From: Parasponia andersonii
Taxonomy: Eukaryota > Streptophyta > Magnoliopsida > Rosales > Cannabaceae
Length of the DNA stretch: 64,000 nt
Reading direction: 5' to 3'
Assembly (NCBI GenBank): GCA_002914805.1
Contig: JXTB01000027.1
Location: 242,121 to 306,120 of the forward strand
Below the pieces are notes generated by a model. The model did no database searches and was not told the origin of the DNA. It saw only the letters and a program-made list of their open reading frames with translations. Of the stretch, positions 23,774-36,374 are shown in pieces. The translations under genes were made by a program, and so were the position numbers. The first letter of the stretch is position 1. Every line of letters starts with the position of its first letter.

Positions 23774-24852
23774 ATGTCCAAACCAAAATTCTTCTTTCCA
23801 AGTTCATAAAAGTTTTACTTAATAATCTATTTAATGATCAATTAAATGAAAGCGATAACATAAGGTAAAATAAATAACTCAATAATGGATTAGATTTATA
23901 AAATAAGAGAGAAATAGACAAACAAAATATTCAATATTGGTTCACATAGTAAAACTAGATAAAGAAATATTTAGTTCATAATATAAATTAATAACAATAG
24001 CATTTTATTACTATAGAATCAAGAAATACAAATATGAAAGAGAAAAGAGTTTTAGAATTTCCTCTACTTGAAGAGTTTGAAAATGTTTATGGAGGTTGTC
24101 AATCTCCTCCTCTAAATTTGGTTTTTGCTCTCTTGAATCCCCCCTCAAAGATTTCCTCTCAATTATACTACCCTCCAAATATGGAAAATGCAAATAAAAA
24201 TCCACAAAAAAATAAATAAAAGATGGTATAAACAAAGGGTGGTATTCACGTTATAGAGGAAATCAAGAAATAGAGGCTTGGAGCTTGTAATCATCTTCTT
24301 CTTTTCCTTCCATGGCTACGTCCCTCTCTTTCTCTCTATCCCAATACACCTCTTTCAACTCTAAAGATAGGCTTTTGAAAAAGTGACAGGCTAAATCTAG
24401 ACCTTTAGATTATTGAAAAGTTGATCTCGGCTGTCAATTAATGACCCAGGACACAGGAGGTGGCACCGCAGTGTCATTCGTGGTGCTGTAATACCAAAAG
24501 TTCTTGAGAGTTAGCTCTACGGTGCCACTTTTGGCATTGTTGCATCACTTTTCTACTAGTTTAGTGCCTCGGCTTCCTAGATACGCTATTTCTTCATTTT
24601 AGCTCCGATTTACCTCATTTTTATTGCATTACAATCATATCAGATTAAAATCGATCTCAATGGTTTAAAAAACCTATTTGAGAGGTAAAAATTTGTCTCA
24701 TTTTGCATCTAACACCTTTATTTTATTTTTCTATCAACATAAATAAATAAAAACATCAAAATAACAAGAAAAACACTTGAGACAACTTAATACAAATAAG
24801 AATATAGCAAAACTTAGGGTATAATAGTTAACTTTATTATTATTGAGTTAAC
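23774..24852 (-). repeat. 5' LTR of element F, outer piece
   Basis: Continues the alignment to 15350-16462 on the far side of E2 and ends at GAGTTAACA, followed by the CTATG target duplication. Confidence 0.85.
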
Positions 24853-25620
24853 ACTATGCATGTAGACCCAATCCACATGGGTTATATATGGACAATATTG
24901 ACTTAGCTGTAAAGTTAAATATAGTAAATTCGTACTTAGCTATAGGAGTTATCAATAGTAGATTCAAACCTAACTATAGAAACTATTTGTGGCAGATTCA
25001 GACCTATTCATAGGGGTTAAGTGTGGCTATAGTCGCCAAAAATTGGGGAGAAATATAATTGAAATTATTATTTTTGTCAAATTGTTTACTAAGGGACTTG
25101 ATAATATTTTCAAAAGTATTGATTTCTGAAACTAAATTTGTTCTAAAACTATTTGTTAATAATTTTGGTTTAAATATGTTTGATCTAACTAGGTAAGGTT
25201 ATTAGTTACTTAATGGTCTGCTAGCTCATCTTTTTTATTTTTTTCTCTTAGGTTTTAAAGATTGTCAGCTAAGTAATTTACTAAAAAAGAACTTGTCTAA
25301 AAAATTGAGATGCATTTGAGTTCGTAAGTGGAAGAGGGAAAGCCATTTATTTTTATTGGGAAATATAAAGATTGGAAAGGTTAATTAGTAAAAATTTATT
25401 AGAATATAGTATGTATTTTGTATAGTTAATTTTTAATATTTAGAGACTTAATAGAATTATTATATTACACATAATTTATTGGTATTTATTGGAGTTTAAT
25501 TATTCTTTATTTTTATGGATGGTAGATGGATGTCTTGTATATTTATCAGGTTTTATCTTATATGTATGTGACATACTTATATGTATGTGACATACGTCTT
25601 CGGGAGTGGTGCGTGATACA

Positions 25621-26667
25621 TTTGTCTAATAACCCATTTTATTGAAATTATAAGAAAAAGAATAATTATACTCTTAAGTTTCTACTCTCCCAAGAATAAT
25701 GGCCACAAGCCTCTAATTCCAATAAATTTTTCAGTACGAAAACTCCGAAACCTCACTGTTATATACTCATAATTTTCATTTTTCTTGACAACCCAGATGT
25801 CTTCTCATAAGGTTACATTGTTGTTCTCTTGATATCTCTCTCACATAATTTGACTAAATACACGGTTTATCTACTACTATTAGTTTCAAAATAACCTAGA
25901 GTCCCAATAGAAAATACTAATCTAGAAATTCCTCTATTTATAATTTTTATTGAGAACTCTAAATCTACACTATCTAATTATTACATCCAAAATTCTCCTA
26001 TAAAATCAACTATTCAATTCTTAGTTGGATTGAGATAACTTAAAGTTAATATATAGCCATTCACGATATTGTATAAGTTATGCTAATATATGACATATAG
26101 CTATTCTCTTGGGTGGGCCCCAAAATCATAACATTTCAATAAATTTGTGGTAATTTTGCTTTGGCATCTAATGTCACGATTATCAAACAGCTTGTCAAGA
26201 TGGAAAATAAAATTTATGAGGAATCAAATTCATCAGGATATTCGGTATAAGTCTCATGATGTCTAAAAAATGTGAAGGCTTGTAATTTCCATATTAGTTT
26301 AGAATTTTCCTATTATGTAAGGATCTGAATTTCCTTTTTGTAATTAAATAGGGGGTTTAATAAACTTGATAACAATTCGGCAAGCATGTGAAGAATTTTT
26401 ATGAGTCATCTATATAATCAGGTAACCAAAGAAAGACAAAGCAACAGTTTTTTTTGTTCGAGAATAAGCAATCTTAAGGGTAAATGAGTGCTGTTAAAGA
26501 AGCAAGGGTGACTGTAAGTGATTTTTTTTAGAAAGACAATACCACAATGAAAGGTAGAAAGGGACAATTTGGTTGTAAAGCCGATTGGGAAAATAGGTAG
26601 AAAGACCACGAGAACAAAGAAAGTGTCAAACACTTATTTGCTAAAAATCTTTTTCATAATAGGATCT
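25621..26667. other. anonymous region between G and copia element A
   Basis: About 1 kb of AT-rich sequence with no recognised gene. A short open stretch on the minus strand (26418-26633) has no family resemblance. The last five bases, GATCT (26663-26667), are the left target duplication of element A. Confidence 0.5.
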
Positions 26668-26911
26668 TGTTGTGCAACGGCTTATATAAAATCTGGGCTA
26701 TAATATAAAAATTTAAAAATAATGGAAAAATGGTAAAATTAAAATTATAGAGATCCTTAGGAATAAAGATCTTTGTTAATAGGGAACTAATTTTTGGGAT
26801 AATTATAATATATTTTATTTATAGCCAACTGTAGATCTCAAATATTCATACACAAATTATGTGAGATAAAGTACAAAACAACTATAAAAGATAACAAGCC
26901 AAATTCTAACA
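26668..26911 (-). repeat. 3' LTR of element A (244 bp)
   Basis: Minus-strand start TGTTAGAATTTG follows the purine tract. The homologous 5' LTR is 312 bp; the two share GGGAACTAATTTTTGGGAT and the CTCAAATATT...ACACAA stretch. Confidence 0.85.
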
Positions 26912-29900
26912 ATCTCCACCTTGACAAGTTACATGGTATACTATATTCTTCGCTTGGTGAATGATACTCTGACTATCAGAATAAATACAGATATGCTCCT
27001 GAACAACTCTCAATTCTTCTAATAATTCTTATAACTACATAGTTTTTTTTCATAATCTCTGTTACTACCATGTACTCTATCTCTATTGTAGACAAAGTAT
27101 ATAGACTATTAAGTAGACTTTCAACTAATTGTTGTTCTCGTAAAAGTAAATAAATACCAAATAGTTGATTGTAGCTTATCCAAATCACTAGCGTAATCAG
27201 AATCAACATAACTAATTATATACTAGCCAAATTTATTATCTGGCTCAAAAACCAAACCAACCTCTACTTAATAAGTACCATAGAATAAATTTCATAGCTT
27301 GCTAATGATATTTATCTAGATCATGCATATACCTACTCACAACTCTAACTACATGTGAAATATCGGGTCTCTTATACACTATCGCGTACATTAGGCTACT
27401 AACCACATTTGAATACGAAACTTGTGATGTGTACTCTCTCTCTGCATCTATACTTGGAGACAAAGATGTACTAAGCTTGAAATGAGAAGCAAGTGGTGTA
27501 ATAACAGGTTTTGATTGTTCAATCATATCAAAATATTGTAATACCTTCTTCAAATATTATTTCTGAGTCAAACTAACCTTGTTTCTCCCTCTATTTCTAC
27601 TAATCTCTATACTGACAATCTTCTTGGCATCACTAGGATCCTTCATCTCAAAACTCTTGATTCAATAGTATCTTCAACTTCTTAATTTTTTATTGACTCC
27701 TTAAAGCTATCACCATATCATCAACATACAAGAGTAGATAAATGAAAGACCCACCTCGTAGCTATGAAAAATACACATAACTATTGAACTTGCATCTTGT
27801 GTATTTCTATTCCATCATGAATCGATCAAATCACTTGTACCACTGCCTTGGTGATTGTTTCTATTTGCAAACCTAATTTCCTTTTCTAACAACCTTGAAT
27901 CTTTATGGCTGAGACATATAAGTTTTCTCTTCCAAATTACCATGTAGAAATGTAATTTTTATATCCAATTAAACTAGTTTATGATTTAATTGCATTACCA
28001 AGGCTAACAATATTCTATTAAAGGAATGTTTAATGACTGGAGAAAATTTCTCATTGTAATCATAATCTCTCCAATTGAATATATCATTTTGCCACTAATC
28101 TTACCTTGAAGTGAATATCATTCTTATCAAAAAATCCTTCTTTTTTTTGTATATACCCAATTGCCTTCTTATTCTTCGGTAGTTCAGCTAGCTCTTAAGT
28201 TTCATTCATCTGAAAAGATAACATTTCTTCCTCTATTGGTTTCTTCTGCTGCATCTTTGTACTTGAAAGAAGCATAATCATCTACAAGTGCGTAGGCCAC
28301 TACATTAACAAATCGAGTAAGTTTTCGAATTTCACGCCATTGCCTATTATGTGCAAATGATTCTTACTACTATTGAGCATCTGGGATCATAACATCTTCT
28401 TCATCTTTAATGTCCTCCTCTACCTATAGAGTATCGCCACTATTTTCAGCAATATTAGATGTGACTATTGTTGTCATTTTCTCAAACTCTACCTACTACC
28501 GACTAGGTTTCACCTTATGCGAAATATCAATTATCTTCTCCTGGTTTTCTGTTACCTTCTTCAATATGGCAGACTCATTAAATGCAACATCCCTACTAAA
28601 TACTATCTTCCTCGAACTTAGACACTAAACTCAGTATCCCTTTACACCAGAGCTTATGCTCATAAATAATACTTTCTTAGCTCTCAAATCCAACTTAGCT
28701 TCTTTCACATGATAATATGCAATAAAATGAAAGCCATGCAAAGAATTGTAATCACTAGTAGGTTTTTCAAACTACACTATAAGAGAGATTTTGCTTCCAA
28801 TTATAGTTGATGGTAGATGATTAATAAGATGACATGCATATGTAATTTCCTTAGCTCAAAAAGTTTGCTTAACCCAACATTGGATAACATATACCGAACC
28901 TTCTCTAGCAAAGTCTGATTCATTTGTTCTGCTACCCCATTTTGCTATGGTATTTTACTGATAGTAAAGTGATGCATAATAACTTTAGATTGGCAAACTC
29001 CCAAAAATGGATCACTCTTATAAGCTCCTCCATTGTCTGATCGAAGTCGTTTGATCTTTCTACGCAGCTGAGTCTCAATCATCTTTTTTCATTTAAGAAA
29101 AACTCCAAGCATGGCATCCTTATTCTTCATTATATACACCCAAATTCTTCTAGAAAAGTCGTCAACAACAGTAACAAATAGTACATACCTCTTAAAGAAG
29201 TTGTCTTGGTAGGTCCCAATATATCTGAATGGATATAATCTAAAATATCCCCAGTATCGTAAATTGTTGCATTGAAATTTACTCTTGTCTATTTTCCCAG
29301 AATACAATGCTTATAAAAGTTTAACTTCCAAGTCTTTGCTTCTTTTAGTAAGCCTTGCTTCACTAAACTAAAGAAATTTTTTTCTCCTACATATCCTAAA
29401 TACATATGCCATAACTTGGTAATTTCTGAAGCTTCATCATCCTTAGAAACTACAGCAACTGATCTAATAACTGTACAACCACTATCGTAGTGCAAATTAT
29501 TTCTTCTTGTACCTTTTATCATCACTAAAGAGCCTGAAGTGACTTTTAGAATTCCATCTCATATAGAAATAACGAAGGCTTTAGATTCTAAAGCTCCTAT
29601 TGAGATGATATTCTTCTTTAATGTTTATACATACCAAACATCTGTTAGAACTCTAGTTGATTCATCATGATTCTTTAATTGAATTGAACCTATCTCAGTT
29701 GTTTTACATGATTCATCATTATCTTTGTAAACAACTCTATCATTTAGCTCTTCAAAGTTAGAGAACCACTCTTTGTGAGGACATATATGGTAAGTACAAC
29801 CCAAATCTAAAATCTACTTATTATGCTAATACGTCAACGACTGACTAACTAAAGCAAAATCTAACTCATCATCTTCAACTTCAGCTATATATGCATTAGA

Positions 29901-30744
29901 AGCAGCTTTGCCCTTTTCTTTATTCTGTAACTTTGGACAATCTTTCATCCAATGCTTTTACTTATGACAAAAGGTACATTTATCCTTACTAGATCTTTCT
30001 TTCGAACAAGATGTACCCATTTTCTCTTACTTACGGCTTTGACTATGTCCCCTAGCTCTATGGGCTTCTACTATCATGTCTATATTATCCTTTTAATATT
30101 TCATCCGAATTTCATGATTGTATAATGCAATACTCACTTCATTTAATGAAAATTTTTTCTTCTATGAAGCAACATAATACAGAGATGATTTAACTTATCA
30201 GGAAGGGACCCAGTTAACAATATTACTTTATCCTCATTTTTGAAAGTTTTATTCAAATCAATAAGTCTATTATCAATTGGTTGAAAATATCAATGTGGTC
30301 ACTAATAGTTGTACAAGGCTTTAACTAGAGACAGAAAAGTCTCTTCTTCAAGTATAACTGGTTCTCATTGCTTTTTTTCATGTATTTGTTCTCAAGCACC
30401 TTTCACAGCTTACTCGCAGAAGTCTTCTTCATGAATAGATACTTCTGTTCTCTACAAAGAAATGAGCATATCGAACTACATGCTTGACGATTAATCATCT
30501 CTCATTCTTCATCCATGTTCTTTGGTTTCATTTCTTCCAGAGCAATATCCTAATCTTATTGACATAAACTATCCAACACGTTGTACTGCCATAAGCTGAA
30601 GTTATTTTGGCCATCCAATTTGTTCATATCAATTTTGCACTTGTCACAATCTTTGTTGGTATTGACAAAAATTCTGACATTTTTGCTACTACATCCAATA
30701 ACAACCAAACAAAGCCTGGGCGAACTTGCTACTCTAGTACCACT

Positions 30745-31056
30745 TATTGTGCAATGGAAGGACAACTACTCTAAATACTCTTATTTAATACTATGTTATT
30801 GGGGTACTACTAACCCCTTCACTATAATAAGAGGAAATACAAAATCTAGGATACAATGCAAAAACCTAGAAACAAATAGGAAAAGGGATAAAACAAAATT
30901 GTGGAGCCTCATCAATAGGGAACTAATTTTTGGGATGATTAAAACTAATTATAGTAGGCTTTATTTATAATCAATTACAGACCTCAAATATTTATACACA
31001 ATCGATGTGGACAAAGTACAAAATAACTAGAAAAACTAACAAGTCAAATTCTAACA
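30745..31056 (-). repeat. 5' LTR of element A (312 bp)
   Basis: Ends in CTAACA on the plus strand and is followed by the GATCT duplication. Its inner edge is two bases from the tRNA-Met-type primer site (30728-30742). Confidence 0.85.
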
Positions 31057-31061
31057 GATCT

Positions 31062-31856
31062 TGCATGGGTTTCTAATTTAGATAATTAGACAAGAACGAG
31101 GAAGAAGAAAAGAGAGAATTAGAGGACAAAGAGTGTGTTAAATGTTTGGGTATATTGAGATTCTTTTTGAGGAAATTGCTATGAAAAGAATTTCTTTATA
31201 ATCTCTTATTATTGATTAACAAAACTAATGGGGTGTACTCTATAGAATATAAGCTATTTTATAGACAACTCCACTTAATAGATTGACCTTTTGAGAAGGA
31301 GCCAAGACGACTTGATGAATCCTATGTGTTATATTAATAAATATGTCCCAGATTTGAGAACATATTGGTAACTCAGCGGAATGCATTGACAAATAAGACT
31401 GAAGAAAATTTGCTTCGAGTGCTCGATTTAGTCCAAAGTCCACGTTTTCTGCAAGCCGCCAGCCGTGAAGAAGATGAGAGGCCACTTTCTTGCATGTTGT
31501 CTTAATCTGCATGGGCTTTTCGGACAATGAGAAATCTTTTCAACGATGTCGCAAAAATATATATTAACCATACTTTTAATTGGGATAGAAAAAAATCGGT
31601 CATCCTAAGGTTTAAATTTGGGATTGCAATTACGTATCGAAAGTGTAGTTTGTATTAGTATACTCGCTTGAACTAGAAATTCTGCTCCAATTATCCAAAG
31701 TTGATTTATTTAAAAAAAAAACTTTTTTCGCAACAAAAGAATTGATATCCTAATTTATATCAAAACAAGATGTGATAACAACTAAAATTGAAAATATCAA
31801 ATTAACTTCTTAATTATATTATCTCGTTAAAATTTTAATATGATATGACACTAGTT
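31062..31856. other. anonymous region between elements A and D
   Basis: Contains a 95-codon open stretch on the minus strand (31240-31527) that is less AT-rich than its neighbours and resembles a decayed exon or transposon piece. I recognise no family in it. The remainder is AT-rich without features. Confidence 0.4.
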
Positions 31857-33466
31857 TGTTAGGACCAAAAGTTTGGCATTCTAATGGCAAAATTTTGAGA
31901 ACTCAAATTGATAAAAACGAAACAGTTGTTACAACAGGTCTAAAGTTGTTCTAACAGTTTTGAAGTTATTATAATAAGTATTGATTTTACAATAACCGAA
32001 ACTTACATTTTTCTTTATATGGAAATTTTCTAGAATATGCCCAAACTTGATTTGTTTCTATATTTGACGATTCTGGTGATAATATAGGTAAAATATAAAT
32101 AGAATTTCGCACATAGCTGGTTAGGATATTTTTCTATCAATTTTTAATCAATTCAATTTATATTTATCATATATATCATTGATTATTTCCTCATTCTTTT
32201 GTCTTTGATTAATATCTGATTGCCTCTTATTATTCAATAAATTCAGATAGGTTTTGAAGTGAATTCATAATGATTTTCGCTCTTAATTATTGCTGAAAAT
32301 TTTTTCATCAATTAATTAAGTTTTCTTTAGTTAATTGATTTAATTTGATGGGTTGTTGTGATCAAATTTTCTAATCTATTGCAACAACTCCATATATTTA
32401 AGGAAAGATTGGTTAATTTTCTTAAATCTTGGCTTTTGATTGATATTGACTGAGATATAATTTTCTATGTTAATTATCAATCTTTGGTATGTTAAATAAA
32501 GATTTCTAGTTATTCAAACATGTCCAAACTGAATCAAATGAGCAATCATAAAAGTGGACATTTTCTTAGTACTTGTTTAAAAAGTAACAACTTTTTCGCT
32601 GATTACAACATTTATGGAAAGATTTTGATTTTGTTATTAACTCTTTCCTTATTTGATTTTAGCATATTCACATTATAATGGATAACCAAGAAAGCTGAAA
32701 ATCACCTATAAAAGTTCTTCTATTCTAAAAAATTTTGGATGTACTTCAAAGAGAAAAATACACTATAATAGAACTTTTATTTGTGCCCAAACTATGAGAA
32801 AAAGAGAGCTTCTATAAAAGAGTTTTGGGAGTTTGTTTTTCTGTGAACCTTGAATATTCTAAGAATGATTAGCTCTAGAAAATTCACTTGAGATTGTTAA
32901 AGTCTTTCGGGAGAAGGGCTTGGTATTCTTCAAGGGAAGATAGATTCTAGTGCATAGGAGAGAGTCCTAGTATATTGAACTAAAAATATGTTGTACCAGA
33001 GAAGATTAATCTAGCTATTAAAGAGAGTTCAAGGGCTTGGAGTCAAGTAAGATGAGAAAAACTAGCTGAACATATTGAGAAAAGAGTCAAACACGGTGCA
33101 TCAAGATATGAAGGAGTCTTTCTTGTTTAATTCATTGGTGTTTGTACTTTAAAAATTTCTATTTATATGTTTGTTTCTCTAGTTCTTTCTCTAGGCATAA
33201 CCCCATAAAGTAGGTTATTGAAAAATAACTGAACTATATAAAAATCTCTGGTCTCATTTACTTTCTTTTGATTTTATTATTGTGATTATTTTGCCAATAG
33301 CACATGTCTAATACTTCAATGTTACAATAATAATAATATGATTAACTGTTGTAACAGCAGTAAAACTCATCTAATTATTGCAACAACAATGATAACCAAT
33401 TTCTAAATTTGTTTATTTCGAATAATAAATTAAAAAATTGGTATACCTACAATCTTGAATCATTTA
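31857..33466 (+). repeat. 5' LTR of element D (about 1.6 kb)
   Basis: Begins TGTTAGGACC. It aligns along its length to 37958-39739 and, in reverse complement, to the solo LTR at 53910-55204. It holds several TTGTTACAACA/TTATTATAATAA palindromes near both ends. Confidence 0.85.
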
Positions 33467-35079
33467 ATTGGTATCTAAGTAGAGTCACTAACATTTATTT
33501 AGTGAGATTTTGGGAAGTTTCTGATTCATTTTTGCATGAATATCATTTTTGTTTGAAGCAGCTTTAATTTCACTTCCACCCTTATTGGACGGGACCAACT
33601 ATCCGTATTAGAAGATCAGGATGAAAGCATTCATCAGAGTACTTGGCATTAAAGCCTGGAGATCTATTCTTACAAGTTAGTCTTATCCAGTTGTCAAAGC
33701 TAATGATGGAACAATCTCCTTGAAATCCGAGATTAATTGATCACTCCATAATGATTTCCTAGCAAGTTACAACACCAAAGCTTTACATGCCATTTTCAAT
33801 AGGTGTAATATAGAGTAAATTAAGTTGATTTCTTCGTGTGAAATGACCAAAGAAGCATGAGAAATCCTTCAAATCATTTTGAAGGTTTAAGTGATGTTAA
33901 GCATAATAAACTTGTGTCTCTTACTACTAGATTTGAAAAATTATGCATAGATGAAGATGATTCACTTTCTTATTTTTATACAAAATTATGTTGCATTGCT
34001 AACGAGTCTTTTGCTCTTAGTGAAAATATTCCTAAGGCTGTTATTGTGAGAAAAATTGTCAGATCACTCTCTGATTATTTTCAGCCTAGGATCATTGCGA
34101 TTGAAGAAAGTAAGAATCTTGACACCATGAAGGTGGAAGATCAGATGAGTTCTCTTCATGCTTTTGAAATAACTTTGAAACACAAAAAAAAAAAGGATGA
34201 GGTCTATTGCTTTCAAATCTATCGAAAAGATTGAGGAAGAAGAAGGTGACAGTCTTGCCCTATTAATCAAAAATTTCAAAATATTCTTAAAGAAAGTAAG
34301 CAAGTCATCAAAGCCTAATTGCTCCACGTCAAAATCCTCCAAAGGTAATTTTTCCTCTAAATTTTTTGATTCTTTTAATAATAAGGGTATTAAGTATAGG
34401 GAATATGGTGGATTTGGTCATATCCAATCCGAATGTGCTAACACTCTTAAAAAGAAATCAAAATTATATGCCACACCATGGAGGGATGAAGAGTCTGATG
34501 GCAGCTAAGATGAAGATGACAATAATGTAAGTAATCAAGTTGATTTAACTGCCATTTTTTTTTTCTAGTTCATATTTGAAATTACAGGAAGTTGCGGGTT
34601 TCGTTGCAACAACAATATTGTCGATGTTAATGATGTTGCAACACAATTTGAAAAACTAGAGGATAACATAGCAGAATTTAGTTCTGACAATAGTGATGAT
34701 TCAGAAGTAGATAAGGAATCACTTAGAGAGGGATATAAAAAATTGTACCCTTAATGGGTAAAACTTTATGCTGAAAACCGAAACTTGGTAAGTTCCAATT
34801 CCTAGTTACTTAATTTTAAGGAAAATTCAGCAAAAAGATTGAAAGAATTGGAATTACAAATTGATGGAAAAGATAAGAAATTAATAGAAGTTTCTTTTGA
34901 GCTTGATAGAATTATGAAATCTCCTAAAATGCTCAATTTCGGTTCTTCTCAATTAGATCTTGTTTTGTCATCTGGAAAATCTTTTGTTGAAACTACTGGA
35001 CTTGGTTTTAAATGTGAATGTTCAGGAACAAAAACTATTTTTGTGAGAGAAAAATCAGTTTCAACTCCAGCCAATGTGT

Positions 35080-35345
35080 CTGCTATTGCAACAGCAAGAT
35101 CAAAAAATGTTTCACCACCATTTAACACACCTGTTGTTGTAACAATAGAATCTCACACAGGAATCAAACATGGTATTGGTTTTGTGTCTATTGTTGCAAC
35201 AATAGGAAAATTTGGTGATAACAGAAAACCTATCCCTGCTATTGCAACAACAGGATCTCGAGTAACATTTAGAAGTGGTCTTAGTTTTGTATCGTCTGTA
35301 GGATCAGTAGATAATTACAACAAACTTGTTGTAACAACAGATTCA
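35080..35345 (+). repeat. recurrent TTGTTGCAACAA-type palindromes within element D coding region
   Basis: Five copies of a TTG(T/C)AACA palindromic core occur at about 35084, 35134, 35191, 35241 and 35326, spaced roughly 50-85 bases. In the open frame they encode similar short blocks such as AIATA, VVVTI, IVATI, AIATT and LVVTT. The same motif recurs in both LTRs, at about 34600 and 34635, and at about 37014 and 37247 after pol. Confidence 0.7.
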
Positions 35346-36374
35346 TCCATGGCAATCAAAGTTAAGAAATTCATATCCACTTTTCATTTTTGTGGAATTA
35401 AAGGTTACATAAGGCCTAGATGTTTTACAATGATGAGTTTTCTAGAAAATAATTATTTTAAAAATTCATTTGTGGGTTCTCTTCCAAGAAACACACTAAG
35501 ACCCAAAATTGATTTGAAAAATAATTCTCAAAAGGTATGGGTAAGAAAGTTGGATCTTAAATATTTTGCTTCTCTTTCATGTCTGAGAACCGGTACTATT
35601 AATTCTTTGTATTTTGATAGTAGATATTCTAAGCATATGACAGGTGACAAGACTATTCTAGAGAATTACAAACCTGTTTCTAAGGGTATGTGACCTTTGG
35701 AGACGGAGTTAAAGGAAGAGTTCTTAGCATAGAAACTCTTGACATTGATGGATTTCCTAATTTGAAGAAAGTGATGCATGTAGAGGAACTTAATACTAAT
35801 TTAACTAGCATAAGTCAATTGTGTGATTTGCACTTGCATGTTAGGTTCACCAATAAAAAGTGTCAACTTCTGAACACTTCAGGTAAGTACATTTTGAAAG
35901 GGTATAGATATTTGATTAATTGCTATATTTTATCTCAGGAGGAAGCTCGTGTGATGATGAGTAGTAGAAGATTGACCAATTTCTTGATTGAGAGAGGCTA
36001 CAAGAGAGGGGAAGTAGACAAAACATTTTTTAAAATATTTTATCCTTGGGTTTATCATTGCTCAAATTTGTGAGAATAAAATTGTGTTTGTTTCTACTTC
36101 TCAATCTAAAGTTCAAGTTTTTGTCAATCATTTCATTAGGGATTTAGTTAAATCCAAGACAATTGCTTTGGATTTTGTGGAAACAGAAAGACAACTTGCT
36201 GATATATTTACTAAAGCCTTTGATTTTGTGATGTTTGATTTCCTAAAGAAAGACTTGGGAATTCGTTATTTTTCTTTTAATTTTATTTTGATTAAAAATT
36301 GTATGAATTATCCTTGTATTTTTACTCGGAGTAATCTTAAGATCTTAGAAATAGTTAATTTATTCTTTTCATAA

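Larger units (their letters stand above)
14827..24852 (-). mobile_element. Ty3/gypsy element F on the minus strand, split by nested E2
   Basis: F sits in the 3' LTR of G and is bordered by a perfect 5-bp target duplication, CTATG (14822-14826 and 24853-24857). Its 3' LTR is 14827-16462. Its internal region is 16463-19099. Its 5' LTR is in two pieces, 19100-19644 and 23774-24852, because E2 inserted into it. Read on the minus strand, the 5' LTR is followed by TTTTTGGTGTTGTTGCTAGG, a decayed form of the TGGCGCCGTTGCCGGGG primer site of plant Athila/Tat gypsy elements. The internal region is only about 2.6 kb and shows no recognisable pol, so this is a non-autonomous or decayed copy. It is broken. 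Confidence 0.85.
8339..25620 (+). mobile_element. gypsy-type LTR retrotransposon G, split by nested insertion of F
   Basis: The parts are a 5' LTR at 8339-10604, an internal region at 10605-13522, and a 3' LTR in two pieces (13523-14826 and 24853-25620) separated by element F. A sequence like the tRNA-Met primer site (TGGTACCAGAA) begins two bases after the 5' LTR. The purine tract AAGGGGAGAA (13511-13520) precedes the 3' LTR start TGATAACC. The combination of a polypurine GGGGAGAATATGATAACC end and long LTRs is typical of plant chromoviruses of the Tekay/Del kind, but no protein domain is recognisable, so the family is an inference. It is heavily broken and the oldest of the nest. Confidence 0.7.
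26668..31056 (-). mobile_element. Ty1/copia retrotransposon A, minus strand
   Basis: Whole in outline, broken in coding content. It is flanked by a perfect 5-bp duplication GATCT (26663-26667 and 31057-31061). Reading on the minus strand: 5' LTR 31056-30745, primer site TGGTACTAGAG (30742 down), Gag about 30730-30030 (opens with a KLDGQNNFSLWQ block typical of copia Gag), zinc knuckle near 29990-29930, GAG-pre-integrase and integrase remains 29530-28900, reverse transcriptase 28150-27300, RNase H end 27260-26940, purine tract AAGGTGGAGAT, 3' LTR 26911-26668. The order integrase before reverse transcriptase marks copia. The domains carry many breaks. Confidence 0.9.

Noticed and set aside
30581-30970. 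129-codon plus-strand open stretch
   Set aside because: Antisense to the Gag start and 5' LTR of element A.
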